A stretch of DNA of 64,000 bases. It comes from Pseudomonas sp. WS 5079. GTDB lineage: Bacteria; Pseudomonadota; Gammaproteobacteria; Pseudomonadales; Pseudomonadaceae. The notes below the pieces were generated by a model. The model did no database searches and had not been told where the DNA came from. It saw nothing but the letters and a program-made list of their open reading frames with translations. The stretch is from the NCBI RefSeq assembly GCF_012985465.1, contig NZ_JAAQWN010000009.1, forward strand, positions 1 through 64,000, in the 5' to 3' direction. Shown here in pieces: positions 1 through 8,800 of this stretch. The translations under genes were made by a program, and so were the position numbers. The stretch's first letter is position 1. Each line of letters opens with the position of its first letter.

Positions 1-211
1 CCACCGCTATCGCTGGCAAGCCAGCTCCTACATTGGATCGTCGTACATTGAGTACCGTGTGCATCCTGCGGTGGCAGTGAAATGCAATCCTCCAATCCCT
101 GAGGATCAATGTAGGAGCTGTCGAGCCTTGGCGAGGCTGCGATGGCGGCGGCATTGCTGGGGTTGATGTTGGCTGACCCGCCGCTATCGCTGGCAAGCCA
201 GCTCCTACAGG
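1..211. repeat. REP cluster (three REP-type palindromes)
   Basis: Three copies of the Pseudomonas REP-type sequence lie in 211 bases: 4-31 (inverted, ending AGCTCCTAC), about 112-150 (forward, starting GTAGGAGCTG, with the internal GGCGAGGCTGCGATGGCGG form) and 181-209 (inverted). The second and third face each other like a REPIN. No gene is visible in the first 227 bases. No RAYT transposase is in the window, so these would be mobilised in trans if at all. Confidence 0.8.
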
Positions 212-227
212 GACGTGCGCCCACTCA

Positions 228-995
228 TTAGCGGGTGGCCTGGCGATACTGGCGTGGCGTAAAGCCGGTCAACGCCTTGAACTGGCGGGTGAATGCACTG
301 TGGTCGGTGTAGCCGCACTGCAAGGCCACTTCGGTGATCGGCAACTCGGTATGCAACAGGCGATGGGCATGTTCCAGGCGTACTTTCTGGATCATTTGCC
401 GGGGAGTCAGGTGGAACACGCGCTTGCAGTAGCGCTCCAGCTGAGCCACCGACGTGCCGGCGATGCGCGTCAGTTCACCCAAGGTCACGCGCCGGTTGAA
501 ATGGGCCCGGATGTGCTCGTCCACCGCCGCCAATCGCTGATAGGCCGGGTGGGTCTCGCTGGCGGATTGCAGGTCGACCGAGATCCCCGCCAAGCCAATG
601 ATCGCGCCCTCGCGGTTGTATAACGGCCACTTGTGGGTCAGGCACCAACCGGGTTCGCGGCTGCCGTACAGGTGCAACTCCAGTTGATCCTCCAGCACCA
701 GGCCCTGTTCGAGCACGCGCCGGTCCTGCTCGGTGTAGCCCGGCCCCAACTGCGCGGGGAACACCTCGGCGCTGGTCTTGCCCAGTAGCGGGCGCCGGTC
801 TTTCAAGCCACAACGCTGTACCAGGGTGTGGTTGGCCATGACATAGCGCGCCTGCACATCCTTAATAAACATCGTCGCATTGGGAATCACGTCGAGCATC
901 GGCAACAGCATGGCCACGCCCGCCAGCAGCTGTTCGAGGCTGTGTGGCCGCTGCTCGCCACCTTGACACAGGGTTGCAAACGCGTTGTGCATCAT
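228..995 (-). CDS. lhpR: PAS-AraC transcriptional regulator of hydroxyproline catabolism
   Basis: This is a cytoplasmic AraC/XylS-type activator of about 255 residues. The N-terminal part (about residues 27-150) looks like a PAS sensor (IPNATMFIKD, then GWCLTHKWPLYNREG and IIGLAGISVDL). The last 100 residues form a double helix-turn-helix ending in the AraC signature (CGYTDHSAFTRQFKALTGFTP). The frame stays open to 1076, but the ATG-ATG pair at 995/992 is the more natural start, because residues upstream of it look unlike the family. It is divergent from the permease and the catabolic genes, the arrangement of lhpR in P. aeruginosa and P. putida hydroxyproline clusters. The specific role is inferred from context; the family assignment is firm. 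Confidence 0.85.
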   Translation of the reverse strand: MMHNAFATLCQGGEQRPHSLEQLLAGVAMLLPMLDVIPNATMFIKDVQARYVMANHTLVQRCGLKDRRPLLGKTSAEVFPAQLGPGYTEQDRRVLEQGLVLEDQLELHLYGSREPGWCLTHKWPLYNREGAIIGLAGISVDLQSASETHPAYQRLAAVDEHIRAHFNRRVTLGELTRIAGTSVAQLERYCKRVFHLTPRQMIQKVRLEHAHRLLHTELPITEVALQCGYTDHSAFTRQFKALTGFTPRQYRQATR

Positions 996-1195
996 GCCGC
1001 TCACCGCCTCGTTTATCGCCTCGCCGGGCCAGCAGATTGCCCGATGGCCATGGCCCTGTCGAGCACCGCTGCGCATCCGGCAATTGTGCTGAATTCGTCA
1101 TTGATGACCGCGCAAAACATCAATCGCCAGCGGGCTGATGGGTTCACTGTAGCGCCACTGCATGCCTATCCAATAACCCACAAGAAGGCGCCGCT
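996..1195. promoter_or_regulatory. Divergent promoter region lhpR / permease
   Basis: About 200 bases separate the two divergent starts and must hold both promoters and any AraC operator. I see no convincing sigma-70 hexamers or a clear direct repeat. The permease ATG at 1196 is preceded by AAGAAGG, a usable but imperfect ribosome site. Confidence 0.4.
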
Positions 1196-2812
1196 ATGTC
1201 AGCCCAAGGCAAGTTCAAGAAACAGCTGTCTCTGATCGACCTCACTTTTATCGGACTGGGAGCCATCTTCGGTTCCGGTTGGTTGTTTGCCGCCAGTCAC
1301 GTGTCGTCCATCGCAGGCCCGGCAGGGATTTTTTCCTGGTTGCTCGGCGGTTTTGCGGTGCTGTTGCTGGGCATTGTGTATTGCGAATTGGGCGCGGCCC
1401 TGCCCCGTGCCGGGGGCGTGGTGCGCTACCCGGTGTATTCCCACGGCCCGTTGCTGGGCTACCTGATGGGCTTTATCACACTGATCGCGTTTTCCAGCCT
1501 GGTGGCGATTGAAGTGGTCGCCTCAAGGCAATACGCCGCCGCCTGGTTTCCCGAGTTGACCAAGGCCGGCTCCAGCGACCCCACCACCCTCGGCTGGCTG
1601 GTGCAGTTCGGCCTGCTCTGCCTGTTTTTCGTGCTCAACTACCGCAGCGTCAAGACCTTCGCCATCGCCAATAACCTGGTCAGCATTTTCAAGTTCATCG
1701 TGCCGCTGCTGGTGATCGGCGTGCTGTTCACCTTTTTCAAGCCGGCCAACTTCCACTCCCAGGGGTTCGCCCCGTTCGGCCTGTCGGGGATTGAAATGGC
1801 AGTGTCCGCCGGCGGGGTGATTTTTGCCTATCTGGGGCTGACGCCGATCATCTCGGTGGCCAGCGAAGTGAAAAACCCGCAACGCACCATTCCCATTGCC
1901 CTGATCCTTTCGGTGCTGCTGTCCACGGCAATTTATGTGCTGCTGCAAGTGGCCTTCCTCGGCGGCGTGCCCACCGAAATGCTCACCAATGGCTGGGCCG
2001 GCATCAGCAAGGAACTGGCTCTGCCCTATCGCGATATCGCCCTGGCCCTGGGGGTGGGCTGGCTGGCCTACCTGGTGGTGGCCGACGCGGTGATCTCCCC
2101 CAGCGGCTGCGGCAATATCTACATGAACGCCACGCCACGGGTGATCTATGGCTGGGCGCAGACAGGCACCTTCTTCAAGATTTTCACGCGCATCGATGAG
2201 AAATCCGGCATCCCGCGCCCGGCGCTGTGGCTGACCTTTGGCTTGTCGGTGTTCTGGACCCTGCCGTTCCCGTCCTGGGAGGCGCTGATCAATGTGGTGT
2301 CCGCCGCCCTGGTGTTGAGCTACGCCGTGGCCCCGGTGTGCGTGGCGGCGCTGCGACGCAATGCGCCGGACATGCCGCGCCCGTTCCGGGTCAAGTGGAT
2401 GAGTGTGCTGGGCCCGCTGTCATTCATCATCGCCGCGCTGATCGTCTACTGGTCGGGCTGGAGCACCGTGTCCTGGCTGCTGGGCCTGCAAATCGTGATG
2501 TTTGTGGTGTACCTGCTGTGCCGTCGCCTGGTGCCGACCCAGCACCTGAACATCGCCCAGCAAGTGCGTTCCAGCGCGTGGCTGATCGGCTTCTACGCCG
2601 TAACCATGGTGCTATCAAAACTCGGCAGTTTTGGCGGCCTGGGCGTGCTCAGCCATCCCTTCGACACCCTGGTCGTCGCCGCCTGCGCCCTGGGCATCTA
2701 CTACTGGGGCGCCGCCACCGGCGTGCCGGCGCACCTGGTGGAACTGGAACACGAAGACGACGAAAGCGAAGCCGTGCTGCCCGCGAGCGGCATGCACCCG
2801 GCGAACGCATAA
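1196..2812 (+). CDS. APC-family amino acid permease, probable hydroxyproline importer
   Basis: A 538-residue inner-membrane protein of the amino acid-polyamine-organocation superfamily. It opens with a conserved TM1 (LIDLTFIGLGAIFGSGWLFAA) and GGVVRYPVYSHGPLLGYLMGF in the TM2-3 region, and has about 12-14 hydrophobic segments. The C-terminal tail is hydrophilic and acidic (ELEHEDDESEAV). It is the first gene of the plus-strand run, 26 bases before the epimerase. Import of hydroxyproline is inferred from position only; the family also carries other amino acids and amines. Confidence 0.8.
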   Translation: MSAQGKFKKQLSLIDLTFIGLGAIFGSGWLFAASHVSSIAGPAGIFSWLLGGFAVLLLGIVYCELGAALPRAGGVVRYPVYSHGPLLGYLMGFITLIAFSSLVAIEVVASRQYAAAWFPELTKAGSSDPTTLGWLVQFGLLCLFFVLNYRSVKTFAIANNLVSIFKFIVPLLVIGVLFTFFKPANFHSQGFAPFGLSGIEMAVSAGGVIFAYLGLTPIISVASEVKNPQRTIPIALILSVLLSTAIYVLLQVAFLGGVPTEMLTNGWAGISKELALPYRDIALALGVGWLAYLVVADAVISPSGCGNIYMNATPRVIYGWAQTGTFFKIFTRIDEKSGIPRPALWLTFGLSVFWTLPFPSWEALINVVSAALVLSYAVAPVCVAALRRNAPDMPRPFRVKWMSVLGPLSFIIAALIVYWSGWSTVSWLLGLQIVMFVVYLLCRRLVPTQHLNIAQQVRSSAWLIGFYAVTMVLSKLGSFGGLGVLSHPFDTLVVAACALGIYYWGAATGVPAHLVELEHEDDESEAVLPASGMHPANA

Positions 2813-2838
2813 CTGGCCAATCACCAAGGAATAGCTGG

Positions 2839-3765
2839 ATGAAACGACTGCATGTGATTGACTCCCACACCGGCGGCGAACCGACGCGCCTGATCATCAA
2901 TGGCTTCCCGCAGCTGGCCGGCCAGACCATCGCCGAGCAGCTCGACAGCCTGCGCACCACACACGACCAATGGCGCCGCGCCTGCCTGCTGGAGCCCCGT
3001 GGCAACGATGTACTGGTTGGCGCGCTGTACTGCGAGCCGGTCTCGCCGGGGGCCACCTGCGGGGTGATTTTCTTCAACAATGCCGGCTACCTCGGCATGT
3101 GTGGCCACGGCACCATCGGCCTGGTCGCCTCGTTGCACTACCTGGGCCGCATCGCGCCAGGGGTGCACAGCATCGACACGCCGGTGGGCGAGGTCAGCGC
3201 CACCCTGCATGAGGACGGCGCGGTCACCCTGCGCAACGTGCCCGCCTATCGCTATCGCCAGCAGGTGCCCGTGGAGGTGCCGGGGCATGGCCGGATCTAC
3301 GGCGATATCGCCTGGGGTGGCAACTGGTTTTTCCTGGTGTCCGAGCACGGCCAGGGTGTGCACATGGCCAATGTCGAGGCCCTCACCGACTTCACCTGGG
3401 CGATGCTCAAGGCCCTCGAAGCCCAAGGCATCCTTGGCGCAGACGGCGCGTTGATCGACCACATCGAACTGTTCGCCGATGACGAGCAGGCCGACAGCCG
3501 CAACTTCGTCATGTGCCCCGGCAAAGCCTACGACCGTTCGCCCTGCGGCACCGGCACCAGCGCCAAGCTGGCGTGCCTGGCCGCCGACGGAAAACTTCAG
3601 GCCGGTGAGCCCTGGGTGCAAGCCAGCATCACCGCCAGCCAATTCGAAGGCCGTTTTGAATGGGAGGGCGAACACATCCGCCCCTTCATCACCGGCCGCG
3701 CCTATATGACCGCCGACAGCACCTTGCTGATCGACGAACAGGACCCTTTCGCCTGGGGCATTTGA
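2839..3765 (+). CDS. lhpA: 4-hydroxyproline 2-epimerase
   Basis: A 308-residue member of the proline racemase/hydroxyproline epimerase family. It converts trans-4-hydroxy-L-proline to cis-4-hydroxy-D-proline, the first catabolic step. The two catalytic cysteines are both present: C88 in MCGHGTIG and C236 in SPCGTGTSAK. This separates it from the 3-hydroxyproline dehydratases, which have Thr in place of the first Cys. The frame runs open from 2227, but the ATG at 2839 has AAGGA 8 bases upstream and begins with the typical MKRLHVIDSHTGGEPTR. The same enzyme is called hypF in some annotations. Confidence 0.93.
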   Translation: MKRLHVIDSHTGGEPTRLIINGFPQLAGQTIAEQLDSLRTTHDQWRRACLLEPRGNDVLVGALYCEPVSPGATCGVIFFNNAGYLGMCGHGTIGLVASLHYLGRIAPGVHSIDTPVGEVSATLHEDGAVTLRNVPAYRYRQQVPVEVPGHGRIYGDIAWGGNWFFLVSEHGQGVHMANVEALTDFTWAMLKALEAQGILGADGALIDHIELFADDEQADSRNFVMCPGKAYDRSPCGTGTSAKLACLAADGKLQAGEPWVQASITASQFEGRFEWEGEHIRPFITGRAYMTADSTLLIDEQDPFAWGI

Positions 3766-3809
3766 GCACCCGGCAGCTTTTAAACAGACCCTTCCAAGGA
3801 GCTAGAACC

Positions 3810-4757
3810 ATGAGCGATAACATCTTCACCGGCTGCATCCCTGCCCTGATGACCCCGTGCACCGCCGAGCGCCAGCCGGACTTCGACGCCCTGGTCGCCA
3901 AGGGCCGCGAGCTGATCGATATCGGCATGAGCGCCGTGGTGTACTGCGGCTCCATGGGCGACTGGCCGTTGCTCACCGAAGCCCAGCGCCAGGAAGGCGT
4001 GGCGCGCCTGGTGGCGGCGGGCATCCCGACCATCGTCGGCACCGGCGCGGTCAACAGCCGTGAGGCGGTCTCCCATGCGGCCCACGCGGCCAAGGTCGGC
4101 GCCCATGGCTTGATGGTCATCCCGCGGGTGCTGTCCCGTGGCGCTTCAGCCAGCGCGCAAAAAGCCCATTTCGCGGCGATCCTCAGCGCCGCGCCGAACC
4201 TGCCGTCAGTGATCTACAACAGCCCCTACTACGGCTTTGCCACCCGCGCCGAGCTGTTCTTTGAACTGCGCCGCGAGTACCCGAACCTGATCGGCTTCAA
4301 GGAGTTCGGCGGCGGCGCCGACCTGCGCTACGCCGCCGAACACATCACCTCCAAGGACGATGCCGTGACCCTGATGGTTGGTGTCGATACCCAGGTGGTG
4401 CACGGTTTCGTCAACTGCAACGCCACCGGCGCGATCACCGGCATCGGCAACGCCTTGCCACGGGAAGTCCTGCAACTCGTGGCCCTGAGCAAGCAGGCCG
4501 CCAAGGGCGATGCCAAGGCCCGGCGCCAGGCCCGTGAGCTGGAAGCGGCGCTGGCGGTGCTGTCGTCCTTCGATGAAGGCTGCGACCTGGTGCTCTATTA
4601 CAAGCACCTGATGGTGCTCAATGGCGACCTGGAGTACAGCCTGCACTTCAACCAAAGCGATGTACTGAGCGATGCCCAACGCCGGTATGCCGAGCATCAG
4701 TACGCGCTGTTCCGCCAGTGGTACGCCAACTGGTCGGCAGAACAGAACGTCGACTGA
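3810..4757 (+). CDS. lhpC: 1-pyrroline-4-hydroxy-2-carboxylate deaminase (DapA family)
   Basis: A 315-residue (beta/alpha)8 barrel of the DHDPS/NAL family. In this pathway it converts 1-pyrroline-4-hydroxy-2-carboxylate to 2-oxoglutarate semialdehyde with release of ammonia. Visible family features are the Schiff-base lysine K164 in GFKEFGG, the tyrosine region YNSPYYGF and the substrate loop YCGSMGDWPLL. The ATG at 3810 has AAGGAG about 10 bases upstream. It follows the epimerase by 44 bases. A true dihydrodipicolinate synthase is less likely because the neighbours define the hydroxyproline route. Confidence 0.9.
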   Translation: MSDNIFTGCIPALMTPCTAERQPDFDALVAKGRELIDIGMSAVVYCGSMGDWPLLTEAQRQEGVARLVAAGIPTIVGTGAVNSREAVSHAAHAAKVGAHGLMVIPRVLSRGASASAQKAHFAAILSAAPNLPSVIYNSPYYGFATRAELFFELRREYPNLIGFKEFGGGADLRYAAEHITSKDDAVTLMVGVDTQVVHGFVNCNATGAITGIGNALPREVLQLVALSKQAAKGDAKARRQARELEAALAVLSSFDEGCDLVLYYKHLMVLNGDLEYSLHFNQSDVLSDAQRRYAEHQYALFRQWYANWSAEQNVD

Positions 4758-4765
4758 CTGCTCGT

Positions 4766-4788
4766 ACGCCGCTGTTGCACAGCGGCGT
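4766..4788 (+). terminator. Strong intra-operon hairpin
   Basis: A perfect 9-bp stem, ACGCCGCTG against CAGCGGCGT, with a 5-base loop lies between the deaminase stop and the dehydrogenase start. It is followed by a weak pyrimidine run (TCCTTCTTATTT). It could be a partial terminator, attenuator or mRNA-stabilising element. Confidence 0.55.
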
Positions 4789-4812
4789 TCCTTCTTATTT
4801 CAGGAACAGACC

Positions 4813-6384
4813 ATGACTCTGACAGGCACTATGCTGATCGGTCAGCACTCCATTGCCGGCACCCGCGCAGCCATCCGCGCGATCAACCCAGCCACTGATG
4901 CTGCGCTGGAGCCGGCCTATCCCGGCGGCTCCAGCGAGCAGGTCGCCCAGGCCTGCGCGCTGGCGTGGTCAGCCTTTGACAGCTACCGCGAGACATCCCT
5001 GGCGGCGCGTGCTGAATTCCTCGAAACCATCGCCAGCGAAATCGAAGCCCTGGGCGATGAACTGCTCGAGCGTGCCGTGGCCGAAACCGGCTTGCCCCTC
5101 GCGCGGATCCAAGGCGAACGGGGCCGCACCTGCCAGCAACTGCGCACCTTCGCCCGCACCGTACGCGCCGGCGAATGGCTGGACGTGCGCGTCGATAGCG
5201 CCCAACCAGGCCGCCAGCCCCTGCCCCGTGCCGACCTGCGCCAACGCCAGGTGCCGCTGGGGCCGGTGGCCGTATTCGGCGCCAGCAACTTCCCGCTGGC
5301 GTTCTCGGTGGCCGGCGGTGATACCGCTTCAGCCCTCGCCGCCGGTTGCACGGTGATCGTCAAGGCCCACGGCGCCCACCCCGGCACCAGCGAACTGGTG
5401 GGCCATGCGCTGGCCCGTGCCGTGAAGCAGTGTGGCCTGCCCGAAGGTGTGTTCTCGCTGCTGTACGGCGCTGGCCGCGAAGTGGGGATTGCCCTGGTCA
5501 GCGACCCACGGATCAAGGCGGTGGGCTTTACCGGCTCGCAAAGTGGCGGCATCGCTTTGTGCCAGGCGGCCCAGGCGCGGCCGGAGCCGATCCCGGTGTA
5601 TGCGGAAATGAGTTCGATCAACCCGGTGTACCTGTTCCCGGCCGCCCTCAAGGCGCGCGGCGAAGCGCTGGCGCAAGGGTTTGTCGCCTCGTTGACCCAA
5701 GGCGCCGGGCAGTTTTGCACCAATCCCGGGCTGGTGATTGCGGTTCAAGGTCCGCAACTGCAGCAGTTTGTCAGCCTCGCCAGCGACTTGCTGCAACGTA
5801 GCCCGGCGCAGACCATGCTCACCCCGGGCATCTTCCAGGCCTATGAAGCGGGCGTCGGCGCACTGGCCGAGCATGCCCATTGCGTAGCCAGCGGGTTGCC
5901 GGCGCAAGGGCCGAACCAATGCCAGGCGCAGCTGTTTACCACCCACGCGCAAGACTTCCTTGCCAACCCGCATTTGCAGGCCGAAGTCTTCGGCGCCGCC
6001 TCGCTCCTGGTGCAGTGCGCCGACAACGCGCAAATGCGCCAAGTGACCGAGCACCTCGAAGGCCAGTTGACCGCCACCTTGCACCTGGATCAGGACGATC
6101 TTGAGCAGGCACGGGCATTGCTGCCGGCCCTTGAGCGCAAGGCTGGCCGGCTGTTGGTCAATGGCTGGCCGACCGGGGTCGAGGTGTGTGATGCCATGGT
6201 GCATGGCGGGCCCTTCCCCGCGACCTCGGATTCGCGCTCGACCTCGGTCGGCACCGCCGCGATCCGGCGTTTCCTGCGGCCGGTGTGCTACCAGGATTTC
6301 CCCGACAGCCTGCTGCCCGCAGCCCTGAAACAAGACAACCCGCTGGCGTTGCGACGCTTGCTCGACGGCCAGAGAGAAGCCTGA
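4813..6384 (+). CDS. 2-oxoglutarate semialdehyde dehydrogenase
   Basis: A 523-residue NAD(P)-dependent aldehyde dehydrogenase that would oxidise 2-oxoglutarate semialdehyde to 2-oxoglutarate, the last step of the pathway. The nucleophile is C302 in GAGQFCTNPG. The nucleotide-binding segment GPVAVFGASNFPLAFSVAGGDTASALAAGC and the motif AVGFTGSQSGG are clear. The start at 4813 follows an AGGAACAG ribosome site. The gene ends two bases before the next ATG, so the two are coupled. Length and the GASNFP/GDTASAL signature match the ketoglutarate-semialdehyde group rather than betaine- or succinate-semialdehyde dehydrogenases. Confidence 0.9.
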   Translation: MTLTGTMLIGQHSIAGTRAAIRAINPATDAALEPAYPGGSSEQVAQACALAWSAFDSYRETSLAARAEFLETIASEIEALGDELLERAVAETGLPLARIQGERGRTCQQLRTFARTVRAGEWLDVRVDSAQPGRQPLPRADLRQRQVPLGPVAVFGASNFPLAFSVAGGDTASALAAGCTVIVKAHGAHPGTSELVGHALARAVKQCGLPEGVFSLLYGAGREVGIALVSDPRIKAVGFTGSQSGGIALCQAAQARPEPIPVYAEMSSINPVYLFPAALKARGEALAQGFVASLTQGAGQFCTNPGLVIAVQGPQLQQFVSLASDLLQRSPAQTMLTPGIFQAYEAGVGALAEHAHCVASGLPAQGPNQCQAQLFTTHAQDFLANPHLQAEVFGAASLLVQCADNAQMRQVTEHLEGQLTATLHLDQDDLEQARALLPALERKAGRLLVNGWPTGVEVCDAMVHGGPFPATSDSRSTSVGTAAIRRFLRPVCYQDFPDSLLPAALKQDNPLALRRLLDGQREA

Positions 6385-6386
6385 AC

Positions 6387-7652
6387 ATGCAAGACAACCG
6401 TCAACCCGAGATCGACATTGCAGTGGTCGGCGCCGGCATCATCGGCGTCGCCTGCGCGCTGCAACTGGCGCGCCAGGGCCGGCGCGTGGTGGTCATCGAC
6501 CAGCAGGAACCGGGGATGGGCGCCTCGTTCGGCAATGCCGGGCATCTGGCCACCGAACAGGTGTTCCCCATCGCCGACCTGTCGATCCTGATGCGCCTGC
6601 CCGCGATGCTCATGGACCCCATGGGCCCGCTGCGCCTGGACTGGAAATACCTGCCCCGTGCGCTGCCCTGGTTTGCTCGCCTCTTGTTAAACCTGCGCCC
6701 GGCCGCTTACCAGCGCACGGTCGCCGGTATCCGTGCCCTCAACGAAAGCAGCCTGGGCGCCTGGCAGCGCTTGTTGGCGAACATCGACCGGCCCCAGTTG
6801 ATGCGCGAGGATGGCTCGCTGCTGGTGTTCGAGCGTGCCGAGTCGCGACAAGCAATTGAAAGTTTGCAAGCACGCATGACTCAGCAAAACGTGCCGGTGG
6901 ACTGCTGGTCAGCCAGCGCCGTGCAACAGGCGGCACCGCAGTTAAGCGAGCGGATCCAGGGGGGCTTGTTCTTTCCCCGCACCGGGCATTTCCTCGATCC
7001 GTATCGCGTGGTGTGCGAACTGGTCGAGGCCGCCAAGGCCAGCGGCGTGACCTTTCTCAAGCGCCAGGTCCAGGATGGCCAGCTTCAGGCCCAGGGCGTT
7101 GCACTGATCACCGACCAGGGCCGCTTGGCCGCACGCCAGGTGGTGATCGCCTGCGGCGCCCACTCGGCCAGGCTCACCCAGGCGCTGACCGGCAAAAAGG
7201 TGCCCCTGGACACCGAGCGCGGTTATCACCTGATGCTGCCCCATGAGCAAGACCGCTTGCCCTTCGCCGTCACCTCGCTGGAGCGCAAGTTCATCATGAC
7301 GCCCATGAGCGGTGGGCTACGGCTGGCCGGCACCGTGGAATTCGCCGGCCTCGACCGCCCTCCGAACATGCGGCGCGCCTGGCAGTTGCACCGGCTCAGC
7401 CACGGCCTGTTGCGTGACGAACTGAGCGCTGAGGACGCCACGCCGTGGATGGGCTTTCGGCCGTCGTTGCCGGACTCGCTGCCGGTCATCGACCGGGTGT
7501 GCGACGGCAAGGTGTTGCTCGCTTTCGGGCATCAACATTTGGGGCTGACGCAAGCGGCCGTCACTGCCGAGCTGGTCGCCCAGTTGGTATCGCCGATCTC
7601 CCAGCCCCAGGGATTGCCGGCATTGGCGGCCTATCGGTTGGATCGGTTCTGA
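6387..7652 (+). CDS. FAD-dependent D-hydroxyproline oxidase/dehydrogenase
   Basis: A 421-residue flavoprotein of the DAO family. It has an N-terminal Rossmann FAD motif (DIAVVGAGIIGVACALQLA, about residues 9-27), the ASFGNAGHLA segment, and a C-terminal FAD-contacting strand (LLAFGHQHLGLTQA). It would oxidise cis-4-hydroxy-D-proline to 1-pyrroline-4-hydroxy-2-carboxylate. It resembles the single-subunit enzyme of P. putida, not the three-subunit LhpBEF complex, since no small partner subunits are nearby. It is the last gene of the cluster and converges on the fimbrial operon with only 20 bases between. Confidence 0.87.
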   Translation: MQDNRQPEIDIAVVGAGIIGVACALQLARQGRRVVVIDQQEPGMGASFGNAGHLATEQVFPIADLSILMRLPAMLMDPMGPLRLDWKYLPRALPWFARLLLNLRPAAYQRTVAGIRALNESSLGAWQRLLANIDRPQLMREDGSLLVFERAESRQAIESLQARMTQQNVPVDCWSASAVQQAAPQLSERIQGGLFFPRTGHFLDPYRVVCELVEAAKASGVTFLKRQVQDGQLQAQGVALITDQGRLAARQVVIACGAHSARLTQALTGKKVPLDTERGYHLMLPHEQDRLPFAVTSLERKFIMTPMSGGLRLAGTVEFAGLDRPPNMRRAWQLHRLSHGLLRDELSAEDATPWMGFRPSLPDSLPVIDRVCDGKVLLAFGHQHLGLTQAAVTAELVAQLVSPISQPQGLPALAAYRLDRF

Positions 7653-7672
7653 CGCAGGCCTTGCAGGAGCAA

Positions 7673-8800
7673 TCACTGGTAAATAATCGTAAACGTCGCC
7701 GAGGCATTCGCCGGGCCGGGGGTTACCGTGCTCGCCGTCTGCAGGTAACGGGCGCGCAAGGGGATCGTATAACTCCCCTCGTTGGGGCGCAGGGTGAGGC
7801 CGCTGCTTTGGTTGGCCCCAAGGATGACCGAGTTGCCGTTGCGGTTCTGCACCTGCACGCCAACCCCTGTGGCGGCGGGCGCACTGCCCGTGGCGCCAGG
7901 GTCGAGGCTCAGTACACCGTTATTCGTGTTGATCGCCGTACGCGCGGGGTCGATGCGGTACTGCAGGGTGTTACGCACCAGAGAGCCACTATCGACATTC
8001 GTACCAAGAGGCGACGTGCCACTTTGCGATGACCAGGCCGGCCCCGTTGTCGTATAGATCCCGTTGAACGCCGGGCAGTCATTCAAAGCGATGGAAAAAT
8101 CCGTCCAGCCCGTGCTGCTGTTGAGCCCGGTGAACTTGGAGGTCAGATGAGAGCCCATGGGCACCGAGACATCCGGTGTACGGCAGGTACTCGAGACAAT
8201 CTGGATATTGCCGGAGATCCCCATACTGAAGCCGCGCATTCTCGCATCGCCGAAGTTGCCGAACAGACTGACGACCGGCAACGTACTGCCCACCAATACA
8301 CCAGGCGTTACATCGCCCAGTTTGATCAAGATCAGCTCAAAGTTCGAAGGCCCGTCAAATGGGACCAAACACCTGTAGCCAGATGTGCATGTGGTCCATG
8401 CCTTGCCAGATTGCCTTGGCAGCAGGCCGCCCGAGCTGTTGAAGGCAACCCCCAGCCCCGGAATGCTGGTTCTATAGACCTTGTTGGCGTAGGTCCCGCT
8501 GGACACATTGGCCATGGCATAACTGGAGTCGACTGTCATCTCAGTCCACTGCTGATACGGGGCATAGAGGCATTCAAGCTTGGGCGCCTGGCCCGCAGCC
8601 ATGCTGAAGCGCTGACGATATACCTCGGTACCCACCGGCAGATCGCGCCCGATAGTGATCGCCGAAATCTGCAATGGCATGGAGCCCACGGCCGGCTGGA
8701 TACCCTCCATGTAGGTACAGGTGACCGCCATGGCCGTCCCCGCCGCCGCCCACAATGCCGCGACGGCCAGGCCCGCCTTGATCAAAGCGCCAATATTCAT
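7673..8800 (-). CDS. Fimbrial tip adhesin (FimH/CupC-tip-like)
   Basis: A 375-residue secreted fimbrial protein with an N-terminal signal peptide (cleavage expected after AAAGTAMA). The N-terminal half (to about residue 200) is divergent with Cys pairs, as in lectin/adhesin domains. The C-terminal half is pilin-like: SFSMGISGNIQIVSSTCRTPDVSVPMG, then NTLQYRIDP and the closing strand ASATFTIIYQ with the tyrosine next to the last residue that chaperones recognise. Its ATG overlaps the usher stop by 4 bases (8797-8800), so it is translationally coupled as the last gene of the operon. The ligand cannot be told from sequence. Confidence 0.85.
   Translation of the reverse strand: MNIGALIKAGLAVAALWAAAGTAMAVTCTYMEGIQPAVGSMPLQISAITIGRDLPVGTEVYRQRFSMAAGQAPKLECLYAPYQQWTEMTVDSSYAMANVSSGTYANKVYRTSIPGLGVAFNSSGGLLPRQSGKAWTTCTSGYRCLVPFDGPSNFELILIKLGDVTPGVLVGSTLPVVSLFGNFGDARMRGFSMGISGNIQIVSSTCRTPDVSVPMGSHLTSKFTGLNSSTGWTDFSIALNDCPAFNGIYTTTGPAWSSQSGTSPLGTNVDSGSLVRNTLQYRIDPARTAINTNNGVLSLDPGATGSAPAATGVGVQVQNRNGNSVILGANQSSGLTLRPNEGSYTIPLRARYLQTASTVTPGPANASATFTIIYQ

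Noticed and set aside
1..211. CRISPR-like repeats in the REP cluster
   Set aside because: The repeats are inverted palindromes with unequal spacing and match REP sequences elsewhere in the window; there are no cas genes.
2227..2838. N-terminal extension of the hydroxyproline epimerase
   Set aside because: The extension overlaps the permease gene in another frame. The ATG at 2839 has a good ribosome site and family-typical start.
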